From Bryobacterales bacterium (GTDB lineage: Bacteria; Acidobacteriota; Terriglobia; Bryobacterales; UBA6623): a stretch of DNA of 39,294 nucleotides. Of this stretch, positions 8,743 to 16,365 are shown one piece after another. Location: NCBI GenBank assembly GCA_022823865.1, contig JAJEHF010000190.1:1-39294 (forward strand), written 5' to 3'. The translations under genes and the position numbers were made by a program. Every line of letters begins with the position of its first letter. The stretch's first letter is position 1. The notes under the pieces are model-generated. The model was not told the origin of the DNA. It searched no databases and saw only the letters and a list, made by a program, of their open reading frames with translations.

Positions 8743-11070
8743 TCAGAGCTCATCCTGAGAGGCGAGAGCAGGCGGTTCGAAGTAGTCCCTGAGCTCATAC
8801 GCCTCGCTCATGATGGTCAAGCGGGTCCAGCCCTCCCAGATCTTTTGGTGTCCCGGTGGCGGAGCGTTCTTGCGGTACAGGTAGCCACCGAGGATCGCCA
8901 TCGCCCGCACCGCCAGCCCCAGGTTGCCCGGCTCGGCCAGCCTGCGCCTGGACGCGAAGTGCCGCAGCACCCGCAGCTGGATCTGCGTGAAGAACACCTC
9001 GGCGGGCAATTCCGGGGTCTCCCGCCCCAACAGCGTCAGCGCCGCCAGCCGCCAGGCAATCACCGCCTTGATCGTCACCGCGCGCTCGATCCGCTCGCCC
9101 GTGCGGTGCCCTAAGTACTCCACCTTGCAGCCCGACTTGAGGATGCGGTGCCAGTCCTCGATGCGCCAGCGCAGCCGGTACCACTGCAACACCTGCTCCG
9201 CATCCGCCTGCGAGGCCACCTCCAAGCTCGTCAGCAGGAACCACTCCAGCGCCTCCACCCCGTCCGGCGCCGACCGCTCCCACACGTGCACCAGCTGCAA
9301 CCGCAACGCCGCCTGCCGCCCGCACGGCAGCTCTACCGTCTGCCAGCGCAACTCCGCCTGGGCCGTGCGCGCCTCGCGCAACGGCTTGGCTTTCTGCTGG
9401 CGCGTGCCGCGCCGCTGCGAACTGCGCTGCACCTGGATCTGCACCCGCCCCTGCGCCGCCTGCTGCCGCATCCACTCGAACAGCTGCGGCTGGCCCGCGC
9501 CCAACGAGCGGTTGTGCTTGGCCCGCACCAGCAGCTCGACCCCCGCCAGCCGCCGCTGCTCGGCGAACAGCGCCGCCACGTCGCCCTCGCGGTCCATCAC
9601 CGACACCACCTGCGTGCCCGCCAGCTGGCCCGCCACCTGCGCGCACTCGCGCAACCCGCGCACCCAGCGGAACGTCTTGCGCTCTTCCAGCGGCCGCCCC
9701 CGCTGCGCCTGCCCGTCCGGGGCCTCGTACTGGATCTGTAGCAGCCCCAGCGGGATGCCCTGCGGGCTCACCGCCAGTGTCGAATGCATGTGCAGCCCCA
9801 GCGTGCCCTGCGAACCTTCGTTCTGGCCGATCAGGCCCAGCCCCGCGCAGCCGGGATGCTCGGCGAAGTTCAGATCGGTGCCGTCCTGCACGCACAGCAC
9901 CACGCGCTCGGCCTGCAACCGCCGCAACGTGCGCTGGCGGTGTGGCTCTAGGATGTTCTGCGGGTTCACCGCCGACTCGTCCGGCTGGTCAATCAGCCGG
10001 TAGTGGCCCTTGACGGCGGCCCGCAGGCCCTGGGCGGCGGCTGGAATCGATGCCATGGGGGCGGCCGCCTGCATGCGCGCGCTTTGCACCAGGCGCTTGG
10101 ACAAGCGTAGATCACCCAGCGGGGCGTGTCCCAGTTCGTTGTCGGCGAACTCGTCCAAGGCCAGCCCGTCGGCCGGCCCCAGCGGCTGGCAGGGCGGGGG
10201 CGTTGCGGCCCCCAGCACGCGCCGGAAGTCGCGCTGCAGCGGGTAGACGAAGATGGCCTTGGGCGGCACGCGCTGGCCGGGCTCGGCGAAGCGGCCGCGC
10301 CCGGCGGTGTGGCCGATGCAGCTCCAGTTGGCGGCGCGGAAACAGGTGCCGGCATGCTGCTGCAGATCGCAATAGGTTTCCACCAAGGCGGGCCGGTAGC
10401 CATAGCGCTGCCGGAAGTCCTGCGGCAGGCGGCGCAGGACCATGCCGAGCACCTTGGAAGCGAGCCGGTGACAGCGCACCGAGGGCCGGATCAGCAAGCG
10501 GCTCAGGCCCAGCACGCGGTGTAGCCGCTGGCGGCGCCGCTGGGGTGTCCAGCCGATCCACTCGTCGCGGGCCGCGACCGCCAGGGCCGAGGCGGCGAAG
10601 CCGATCGCGCCCAGCACGCCGTGCTCGGACTCAATCAGGTAGCGCAACTGGGCACCGACATGGATGACGGCGCCTTGGGGATGCTCGCTGGCGATGAGTT
10701 CGTTCCAGAGCTGGCGCTGTTGCGGGGTGGTCACCAAGGTCAGTGCCAGCCCGGCCACGGCCCCGGCGGAGGCAGGCACGGCCTGCGGCGCGGGGACCGC
10801 CCGGCCCAGTCGCCTGGGACGGCAGTGGCCGCGGCCGCCATGGCGCGGGGGCGGCAAATCGATGTGGCCGAGGCGGTGCAGGCCGCGCAGGGCTTTGTGG
10901 CAATTGGCCAACTGGAGTTGGCCGCGCGTGTCGACAAAGCCGAATTCGCGGCAGACGTGGCGGGCGAACGCGGTGCGGCTGGTGTTGCCGAGCTGCGCCA
11001 GCAGCACTTGCAGGGTCGCGATGGCTGCGGAGGTGGACAGGGTCTGCGCAATGCAATGCTGGTCGAGCAT
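8743..11070 (-). CDS. IS4-family (Tn5-type) DDE transposase with N-terminal DruA-like domain
   Basis: The 775-residue protein is longer than usual IS4 transposases (~400-480). Residues ~1-290 are an extra domain with the DUF4338/DruA signature: RYGYRPALVETYCD (222-235), then GTCFRAANWSCIGHTAGRGR (241-260) and KAIFVYPL. Residues ~300-775 are a Tn5-like transposase: the N-terminal DNA-binding segment FADNELGHAPLGDLRLSKRL, first Asp in CVQDGTDLNF (D396), second in VSVMDREGD (D493), and Glu in YRLRWRIEDWHRILKSG (E638, the YREK-like region). The catalytic triad is therefore intact. DruA was named from the Druantia anti-phage system; here it is a transposase module, probably binding the ends or target (inference). 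Starts at ATG 11070. The frame is intact, so the element may be active. Confidence 0.9.
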   Translation of the reverse strand: MLDQHCIAQTLSTSAAIATLQVLLAQLGNTSRTAFARHVCREFGFVDTRGQLQLANCHKALRGLHRLGHIDLPPPRHGGRGHCRPRRLGRAVPAPQAVPASAGAVAGLALTLVTTPQQRQLWNELIASEHPQGAVIHVGAQLRYLIESEHGVLGAIGFAASALAVAARDEWIGWTPQRRRQRLHRVLGLSRLLIRPSVRCHRLASKVLGMVLRRLPQDFRQRYGYRPALVETYCDLQQHAGTCFRAANWSCIGHTAGRGRFAEPGQRVPPKAIFVYPLQRDFRRVLGAATPPPCQPLGPADGLALDEFADNELGHAPLGDLRLSKRLVQSARMQAAAPMASIPAAAQGLRAAVKGHYRLIDQPDESAVNPQNILEPHRQRTLRRLQAERVVLCVQDGTDLNFAEHPGCAGLGLIGQNEGSQGTLGLHMHSTLAVSPQGIPLGLLQIQYEAPDGQAQRGRPLEERKTFRWVRGLRECAQVAGQLAGTQVVSVMDREGDVAALFAEQRRLAGVELLVRAKHNRSLGAGQPQLFEWMRQQAAQGRVQIQVQRSSQRRGTRQQKAKPLREARTAQAELRWQTVELPCGRQAALRLQLVHVWERSAPDGVEALEWFLLTSLEVASQADAEQVLQWYRLRWRIEDWHRILKSGCKVEYLGHRTGERIERAVTIKAVIAWRLAALTLLGRETPELPAEVFFTQIQLRVLRHFASRRRLAEPGNLGLAVRAMAILGGYLYRKNAPPPGHQKIWEGWTRLTIMSEAYELRDYFEPPALASQDEL

Positions 11071-11116
11071 GCTTCAGAGATGCCACAACGACGGCAGATT
11101 TGTCAAGTGCGAGATA

Positions 11117-11137
11117 TGGGGCATGGGCAGGCCGCGG
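11117..11137 (-). repeat. IS4 element right terminal inverted repeat
   Basis: It pairs with 8712-8732 and lies 47 bp upstream of the transposase start codon. The 240 bp from here to the symporter stop contain nothing I recognise. Confidence 0.8.
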
Positions 11138-11376
11138 GTGCCACGGGAATCGGGTCGTTCCGAATTCTGCGTCCCGAGGATCAACTGGGGCCGCGGAAGA
11201 CCGTGGAAGCAATCTTCGCAATGACCGAGCGACTACGATTGCATGTGGCCGAGGGCCCTATGCGGAGACAGCAAAGCTGGGCAACCCAATCCCGAACGGG
11301 CGAAGTCGCCGAGCGACCATTGCGGTGTTTCGTGGGCGCGGATGGCGCTCGAGTTGCCATCGCGCGCTCTAACTGC

Positions 11377-12783
11377 TCAGCGACGTCCGTTGAAGAACTC
11401 CCTCAATTGCCTTTGAAGCAATCCAATCGAGCCTAAGACCGCTACCAAGTTGGGAACGGCCATCATGGCGTTCATCGTGTCGGAGATTCCCCAGAGCGCC
11501 TCCAGCCTTCCGAATGATCCGACAAGCACGGCGGCCACCCACGCGCTGCGGTAAGGCATCGTGCTTCCGGCACCGAACAGGTACATGAAGCCGGTCTCCC
11601 CGTAGAATGCCCAGCCGATGATCGTACTGAAGCCGAACAGGCAGATCGCGAGCGTCACGATCTGGCCGCCCCACTCTCCCGGAAGCCCTCGTGAGAACGC
11701 TTCACTAGTCAGAACGGCACCAGTGCTCCCGGATGTCCAAGCGCCTGTAGCGAGAACGGTGAACGCCGTGAGGTTGCAGACGACGATTGTGTCAACGAAT
11801 ACACCGATGATGCCATAGGACGCTTGGCGCACTGGATGGTCTGTCACCGCGGCGGCATGCACTATCGGCGAGCTGCCCATGCCCGCCTCGTTGGAGAACA
11901 GGCCCCGTGCCACACCGGTCTGCATCATGCCACGGACTGTAGAACCGGCGAAACCTCCTATCGCCGCGTGACCGCTAAAGGCCGACGTCAACATCTCGGC
12001 GATTACGCTTCCTATCGTGTCGAAGTTTGTGACAAGCACGATGAGGGCGCAAGCCACGTAGAGCCCGCACATCGTAGGCACCAAGATCGACACAACCGAG
12101 GCGATGCGCCGAATGCCACCCACTACGACGAGCGCCGTCAGCGTGGTGAGCAGAGCTCCGGAGAGCCAAGGGGAAATGCCGTACGAAGCGGACAGGGCCG
12201 CCGCCACGGTATTGGCCTGCGTCATGTTCCCAATTCCGAAGGCAGCGAACGCACAGCACGTCGCGAAAAGAGAGCCCAGCCACTTCATGCCAAATCGCTC
12301 TGTAAGCACGTACATCGCCCCGCCCCGCATTACGCCGCCCTCGCTTAGGTCGACGCGCACGAACTTGTTATGCACCCACTTGGCCCCGCCGCGCATCGGA
12401 GTTCCACCCTGCTGCTGCCGGTACTCGGTCACGACCGCGATCTCGGCAAACTTCGTAGCCATGCCGACGACGCCGGAGACGAGCATCCAGAAGACCGCTC
12501 CCGGCCCCCCTGTGGCGATGGCAATGGAAACCCCAGCAATGTTGCCTACGCCAACAGTCGCTGACAGCGATGTCGCAAGAGCCTCGAACGGTCGAATCGT
12601 GCCTTTGCCGCGAAGGCTCCGACCGCCTCGGAGGACCTGACGGACCGCAAAGGGGAACCGGTGAAACTGGACGCCCTTGGTCGCGACAGTCAGGAACACG
12701 CCGGAGCCAATCAGCAGAATCATCATGAAGGGGCCCCAAACCAGTGCGTTAAGGGACTCGTTGAGTCGGAATAGCCAGTCCAT
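11377..12783 (-). CDS. Sodium:alanine/glycine symporter (AGCS family)
   Basis: The 468-residue polytopic inner-membrane protein is the normal length for the AGCS family. It imports alanine or glycine with Na+ (or H+). Family signatures are visible: NALVWGPFMMILLIGSGVFLT at the N-terminus, SLSATVGVGNIAGVSIAIATGGPGAVFWM (~70-98, the substrate/Na+ region), GIGNMTQANTV (~183-193), and GLFSNEAGMGSSPIVHAAA (~303-321), the most diagnostic motif. About ten hydrophobic helices are present. ATG 12783 is preceded by GCGAGG. No neighbour is functionally linked. The leader does not resemble a glycine riboswitch, although such switches often control AGCS genes elsewhere. Alanine versus glycine specificity cannot be told from sequence alone. 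Confidence 0.93.
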   Translation of the reverse strand: MDWLFRLNESLNALVWGPFMMILLIGSGVFLTVATKGVQFHRFPFAVRQVLRGGRSLRGKGTIRPFEALATSLSATVGVGNIAGVSIAIATGGPGAVFWMLVSGVVGMATKFAEIAVVTEYRQQQGGTPMRGGAKWVHNKFVRVDLSEGGVMRGGAMYVLTERFGMKWLGSLFATCCAFAAFGIGNMTQANTVAAALSASYGISPWLSGALLTTLTALVVVGGIRRIASVVSILVPTMCGLYVACALIVLVTNFDTIGSVIAEMLTSAFSGHAAIGGFAGSTVRGMMQTGVARGLFSNEAGMGSSPIVHAAAVTDHPVRQASYGIIGVFVDTIVVCNLTAFTVLATGAWTSGSTGAVLTSEAFSRGLPGEWGGQIVTLAICLFGFSTIIGWAFYGETGFMYLFGAGSTMPYRSAWVAAVLVGSFGRLEALWGISDTMNAMMAVPNLVAVLGSIGLLQRQLREFFNGRR

Positions 12784-12910
12784 AGCCTCGCGCTCCTGAC
12801 GTGCGGGTTATTCCAGTTATTCTGGCAGGTTTCTTGGCACCGGTCGTCAATCCAGCGTGGTATTTCTATGAACTATCGTCACCCGAGCCTTCGACACAGC
12901 AATACAGAAG

Positions 12911-13237
12911 ATGTCGGCGCTACCGCCCGAGGAACAGGACCGGATTGCGCGGCGGCTTCTCGGCGAGATTCAGGATGAGGAACGCTGGACTCAAGCGTCC
13001 TCGAGTTCCCAAGGCACCCTGAGCCGGCTGGCCAATGAGGCCCGCGCTGATACCAAAGCTGGCAGAGCGACGCAACTCGATCCCGACAAACCGACAAACC
13101 GACAAACTGTGAAATCGAGTGCAATGCCCCGCTCCTGGGCTGCGAGGCGAGGCGGTGTAGGCTGGGCCCCTCCTGCCCGGTCCGATAGTTGTCAGGCCGC
13201 AGAGCACCTGCATCCAGTCGCCCATGTTCCGATCTAG
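12911..13237 (+). CDS. RelB/ParD-type antitoxin with altered C-terminus
   Basis: The core SALPPEEQDRIARRLLGEI, then QDEERW, SQGTLSRLANEA and AGRATQLDPDK matches a common small antitoxin family of RelE/ParE-type modules (remembered pattern LPPEEQD-IA-LLEEI-DE-RW...LA-EAL-EH-AGRT-PLDPD-L-stop). In-frame homology continues upstream of the ATG (TIVTRAFDTAIQK) to a TGA at 12869, so the native start has probably been lost and ATG 12911 trims the N-terminus. At the end, an 8-bp unit repeated three times shifts the frame past the expected stop. Translation then runs into the start of the former toxin frame (VKSSAMPRSW) and ends at 13237. Probably non-functional or altered. Confidence 0.55.
   Translation: MSALPPEEQDRIARRLLGEIQDEERWTQASSSSQGTLSRLANEARADTKAGRATQLDPDKPTNRQTVKSSAMPRSWAARRGGVGWAPPARSDSCQAAEHLHPVAHVPI
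13083..13106 (+). repeat. 8-bp tandem repeat (ccgacaaa x3) inside antitoxin gene
   Basis: Three perfect copies at 13083-13090, 13091-13098 and 13099-13106, followed directly by ctgtga. With one copy the frame reads Asp-Pro-Asp-Lys-Leu-stop, the usual family ending. With three copies the stop is out of frame. Confidence 0.9.
13109..13237 (+). pseudogene. Remnant of the cognate RelE/ParE-type toxin start
   Basis: GTG 13109 overlaps the ancestral antitoxin stop (ctGTGa), a typical antitoxin-toxin overlap, and begins VKSSAMPRSW. This resembles the N-terminus (M/V-KS-x-TPRFW...) of the toxins that follow this antitoxin family. Similarity is lost after about ten residues and a TAG closes the frame at 13235-13237. 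Short match, moderate support from context. Confidence 0.35.
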
Positions 13238-13420
13238 CGCCGGTGATAGTCGACTACTCCCATACGACACGCATCACCATCCCCGAAGTCTGAAGACGAT
13301 GCGCCAGTTTGCGGACACCGCGATCGCGGAGAAGCCTCTGCGGTCGTCGGCCGGCCGATGGGCACCGATCCCCTCCGCAAGTCCTCGAGTCCTCGGTGTG
13401 AGAGGCACCCCCAGAGCGTT
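13234..13420 (-). pseudogene. HigB-type toxin remnant with a one-base frameshift
   Basis: The minus strand reads GFSAIAVSANWRIVFR in one frame, then DGDACRMGVVDYH in the next. This is the hallmark HigB ending (G-x-(Y/W)S(I/V)-V--NWRI-FRF-DGDAYDV--VDYH). Removing one base after the Arg codon (agaCttcgg to agattcgg) restores NWRIVFRFGDGDA...VDYH and a stop just beyond. The N-terminal half is missing or too decayed to see, and no HigA-like antitoxin follows. A toxin disabled by indel and truncation. Confidence 0.6.
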
Positions 13421-13492
13421 ATGGTGATAGTGGCAGACTTGATGCTGGCGCCGTTGTACCGAGGCACGGAATTCACCAGTAGGAGGGGGAAC

Positions 13493-13735
13493 ATGGCCAA
13501 GACGGTAACCCTGCGGTTGGACGAGGACGCATACGACGAGTTGCAGGAGGCCGCGGCGGCCCGGCAGAGACCGCTGGCAACCTTCATTGCGGCCGCTGCT
13601 CTGGCACGGATGAGAGAGGGAAAGTCCGTCGATGACGAGGAAATGGCCGAGATCTTGGGCAACGACGCGCTGCTCCGTGGGCTGGAGGCCGGTTCGCAAC
13701 AGGCTCGCCAGCGGCGGGGCGACTTCGTTGCATGA
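13493..13735 (+). CDS. Ribbon-helix-helix (CopG-like) antitoxin
   Basis: The 80-residue protein starts MAKTVTLRLDEDAYDELQEA, the Arc/MetJ/CopG ribbon strand (TVTLRL) followed by helix 1 and helix 2 (RPLATFIAAAALARM). A C-terminal acidic tail (SVDDEEMAEILGND) would bind a toxin. ATG 13493 is preceded by a strong GGAGGGGG. As a family such proteins dimerise, repress their own operon and neutralise a RelE/ParE toxin. The partner gene overlapping its stop is broken, so this is an orphan antitoxin that might still act as a DNA-binding regulator or as an anti-toxin against related modules. Confidence 0.8.
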   Translation: MAKTVTLRLDEDAYDELQEAAAARQRPLATFIAAAALARMREGKSVDDEEMAEILGNDALLRGLEAGSQQARQRRGDFVA

Positions 13736-13945
13736 CTACCGGATCTTCGAGACCAAGCAATTCGGCAAGGACCTATAGTTAATTGCTCACGCAGAGATTG
13801 CCGCAGGCCGCGGCGATCGGCCTACCCGCAGCTGCGTGAGCACCCGCATTTCGGGCCGCACATTCGCAAGCTGAAGGGCTCCGCGTCGAAAACGTGGAGA
13901 TGATTCCGGGCTGCCGATTCCAGTTTAGTGTCCGCGCTTCGTGGT
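13728..13945 (+). pseudogene. RelE/ParE-type toxin pseudogene
   Basis: TTG 13728 overlaps the antitoxin stop and reads HDYRIFETKQFGKDL, then TAG at 13776-13778. Further on, the segment YPQLREHPHFGPHIRKLKG followed by TWR, and in another frame GCRFQFSV, match the middle and C-terminal part of the same toxin family (YPQLREHPHFGP-I-KLK...TWRYRIGD-RFFYSVD). At least two frame breaks and one nonsense codon make it dead. Confidence 0.7.
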
Positions 13946-14001
13946 AGACTGAGGCTCGCTTGGCGCACGAGAACGCCGAGAACGCGAAAAGGAGCGCAAC
14001 C

Positions 14002-14256
14002 ATGGCATCAATAATTGAGAGGCGTTTGCTGGCAATCGTTCTCCAACAGGTCAACACAATCGCAGAGTCGTCCGTGACGGCGGACAATCTCGATCACGAC
14101 GCGGACTTGACCAGCTTGGGCCTGAACTCGATGGCGGCAATAGCGATCCTGAAGAGGATCAACGTCGAGTTCGGCATCGACATCACGCCTGAACAGGCAC
14201 AGGAACTCAGGACCCTTCGGAGCCTCGTCGATCACATCCAAGCCCGTGCCAGCTGA
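14002..14256 (+). CDS. Stand-alone acyl carrier protein
   Basis: The 84-residue product is the normal ACP size. It has helix 1 (IERRLLAIVLQQVNTIAE), loop, then TSLGLNSMAAIAILKRINVEF with Ser43 as the 4'-phosphopantetheine site (the usual DSL motif is NSM), and acidic helix 3. ATG 14002 is chosen because AAGGAG lies 8 bp upstream; an upstream in-frame ATG at 13960 lacks a site. It lies 2.1 kb before the PKS in the same direction and is followed by a hydrolase. It could carry a starter unit to the PKS, which has no loading module, or serve an accessory tailoring step (inference). It is not in a fab operon, so it is unlikely to be the housekeeping ACP. A phosphopantetheinyl transferase is not in the window. 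Confidence 0.85.
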   Translation: MASIIERRLLAIVLQQVNTIAESSVTADNLDHDADLTSLGLNSMAAIAILKRINVEFGIDITPEQAQELRTLRSLVDHIQARAS

Positions 14257-14404
14257 CATTGGCCAGATCGCAGACCGCAGTTCCGACCATGGGTCAGTTG
14301 CAAGCGTCGGATCCCGGATAGCGACGTACTTGCGCTCCGTACCTACACCGAAATCAGGATGGTCCCGCCGTGGCGGGTCACTCAATCGGACTAATTGAGC
14401 TTCC

Positions 14405-15325
14405 GTGACGGTTGAGAGGCCTGAGAAGTCTTGGAACATCCAAGCGCCCTTAGCCATGCTCGAGGTTGCAACGGCCGGAGGGACGCCTATCATCGTTCGA
14501 CGTCACGGAAATCCGGATGGTCCGCGGCTTTTCTTGAGTCATGGCAATGGACTTGCGGTCGATATGTACTATCCCTTCTGGTCACTACTGTGCGATCAGT
14601 TTGATCTCATCGTATACGACATACGCAACCACGGATGGAATCCAGTTACGGATCTGGAAATGCACAATATTGCGGTGTTTGTCGACGATGGTGAGAAAGT
14701 ATTTGACGCAGTTTCTCAGAGGTTTGGGCCAAAATCTACGATTGGTGTTTTCCATTCCCTGTCAGCCTTGATCGCTCTCATTCAGGCAGCAAATACGGGA
14801 GAGTTTTCCGCACTATTCTTGCTCGACCCACCGATTGCCAAGCCGGGTGTATCCGAACAAGATCTGGAATCGATTGGGGATCGTCTGGCCGCTATGACGA
14901 GAATCCGTCAGTACACATTTGACAGCCGGGAACAGTTTTTAGAAATCCTTGACTATGTGCCACTCTATTCCGGGTTCGTTCCCGGAGCGAAGGAGCTAGC
15001 ATCCAAGGCCTTACTCCGTCCTTCCACATCCGGCACGGGATACGAACTTCGCTGTCCGCCAGAGTACGAAGCCCAAGTTTTGGACTACGTGATCGCATGG
15101 TCGGCAGCCGTAGATTTCGAAGAGATTCACTGTCCTACCAAAGTTATCGGAGCTGATCCGACCATTCGCAGCGCCTTTCTACCGTCGTTGGATCTTGCAG
15201 AGATTGTCCAAATCGATTACGATTTCGTGCCCGATGCTGCTCACTTAGTTCAGCTTGAACGCCCCAAAGAGTGCGCAGAATTCCTGAGAGAGTTCATTGA
15301 GACAAGCGGTGTTCTGGCCAAGTGA
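14405..15325 (+). CDS. Alpha/beta-hydrolase, candidate thioesterase/esterase
   Basis: 306 residues if started at GTG 14405; ATG 14456 is an alternative but cuts residues that look conserved (RPEKSWNIQAPLA). The fold is clear: oxyanion segment LFLSHGNG (43-49), YDIRNHG (71-77), nucleophile elbow IGVFHSLSAL with Ser118, acid Asp251 in VIGADPTI, and His280 in DAAHLVQLERP. The catalytic triad is complete; Ser replaces the second Gly of GxSxG. It follows the ACP by 148 bp and precedes the PKS. A role in releasing the chain or clearing mis-primed ACPs is plausible but unproven; it does not carry the GxSxG context of typical type II thioesterases. Its base composition is visibly lower in GC than the PKS, hinting at a separate origin. 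Confidence 0.75.
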   Translation: MTVERPEKSWNIQAPLAMLEVATAGGTPIIVRRHGNPDGPRLFLSHGNGLAVDMYYPFWSLLCDQFDLIVYDIRNHGWNPVTDLEMHNIAVFVDDGEKVFDAVSQRFGPKSTIGVFHSLSALIALIQAANTGEFSALFLLDPPIAKPGVSEQDLESIGDRLAAMTRIRQYTFDSREQFLEILDYVPLYSGFVPGAKELASKALLRPSTSGTGYELRCPPEYEAQVLDYVIAWSAAVDFEEIHCPTKVIGADPTIRSAFLPSLDLAEIVQIDYDFVPDAAHLVQLERPKECAEFLREFIETSGVLAK

Positions 15326-15342
15326 TTCTCCTTGCGCAAAGG

Positions 15343-15640
15343 TAACGGCTCAGCGTCGGCGCGAGCAGGCTGTGGTGCCGCAGGGTGTCAAGACGGCTGA
15401 CATCCTCGTGGCCCAGCGCGAGCCCGTACTGAAGCTGGGGCCTAGGCCGGAATGGGCATCCTCGCAGCTGGGGGATTCCGGTGGCCGGTGCGGCAATCGG
15501 CGAAGCGCTCGGTTCAGGCCGAGGGCGCGGTCGGCGGATCGCTGGAGGAGCGCCCCGGCGGCAGCGGAAATGCGGTCCCCGTCCAAGCCGGCGATCACTT
15601 TGCGACGACCGGTCTTGGAGAGATCGATCACGGCACAGCA
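15343..15640 (-). pseudogene. IS1380-family transposase N-terminal remnant
   Basis: The minus strand reads VIAGLDGDRISAAAGALLQR then ADRALGLNRALRRL in one frame, and after a frame change YGLALGHEDVSRLDTLRHHS then LLA. These are two consecutive conserved blocks of IS1380 transposases (ISADAG-LLLRE-DRRLGL-ERL...YGLALGYEDLNDHDRLRHDPLLA). The rest of the element is absent. It lies between the hydrolase and the PKS and may mark where the cluster was assembled or disrupted. Confidence 0.7.
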
Positions 15641-15676
15641 TGTTGCTATGAGGAGCTCAATTCCGTAAGCTGGCAA

Positions 15677-16365
15677 TCATTTGATAAAAAACACCTTAAC
15701 ACGTACCAGTGCCTCATGTTCACCGCCCGGCGGTGAGCGATCCGGGCTCGAGACTCTCCGAGACGCCAGTGACTCGGAGGAGCGCCAGACTCTGGAATTC
15801 AAGCGAGGCGGTCTAGCGTGAAAGCTGTGAGCGATGTGCCTTCGCCGACTCCATCGGAGGCTCTCTCATCATCGGCCTCGCGGACGGCGCTGCCATTCTT
15901 GGAGTGCCGCCGCAGAATCGGATCAAATCGTGAATTCGCAGGCGGGCTGCCCGTCCATGCTGTCTGGCCATTCTCGATCAGGCTCTGCCTGTGGTCGAGC
16001 ACTCAGCGACGGGATCAGACGAAGTGCTGGGACTGACTCTTGACATCCCGTACTCGGCCCAACATCATGAGAGCGCCTAGTTGGTCCGCCCTCCGGGCGT
16101 CGCTGAGCATGAGGCGACAATCGAGGCTCCGGATTGACGGGATCAGCGTTGCAACGACACGCGCGATCATGATCGAGATGACCATGCACCGTTGGGCGCT
16201 TCCAAGCGATCGGCACACCTTAGCCCACATCCCACGGACAGCCAAGGCAGTCGGCTACGACCGCATAGCAACGTTGCCGCCGGATGCCACCCCGAGACTT
16301 GGCACTGCTGTGTCCACTTGTGCTGTTGAAATCAGGCCGGCGCCAGTCAATGCGTGGAGCTTCGA
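15677..16365. other. Leader region of the PKS gene, no gene seen
   Basis: About 690 bp upstream of the PKS start. Short frames on both strands carry no recognisable motif. It presumably holds the PKS promoter if the gene is not co-transcribed with the ACP and hydrolase, but no convincing -35/-10 pair or operator stands out. Confidence 0.4.
16356..16359 (+). promoter_or_regulatory. Shine-Dalgarno site deciding the PKS start
   Basis: GGAG six bases before GTG 16366. It selects this GTG over the GTG at 16354; an in-frame TGA at 16327 limits any earlier start. Confidence 0.6.

Larger units (their letters stand above)
8712..11137 (-). mobile_element. IS4-family insertion sequence (~2.4 kb)
   Basis: The ends carry 21-bp terminal inverted repeats: left 8712-8732 (ccgcgggctgccgatgcccc + a) and right 11117-11137 in inverse orientation, with 19 of 21 positions matching. 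They enclose a single 775-codon transposase gene. I do not see a clear flanking target-site duplication, so the insertion is old or has rearranged. The outer boundaries could extend a few bases. Confidence 0.8.

Noticed and set aside
8703..11147. Target-site duplication flanking the IS4 element
   Set aside because: The 8-10 bases outside the two terminal repeats do not match, so none is claimed.
12784..12870. Glycine riboswitch upstream of the AGCS symporter
   Set aside because: The leader lacks the conserved glycine-aptamer core sequences and is short; only a GAGG ribosome site is evident.
14361..14380. Short hairpin cccgcc-gt-ggcggg between the ACP and hydrolase genes as a terminator
   Set aside because: The stem is only six pairs with a two-base loop and no T-run follows; too weak to call.
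15799..16245. Open frames on the minus strand with faint transposase-like phrases (RLMLSDARRADQLG)
   Set aside because: No second conserved block or catalytic residue could be found, so it is left as unassigned leader sequence.
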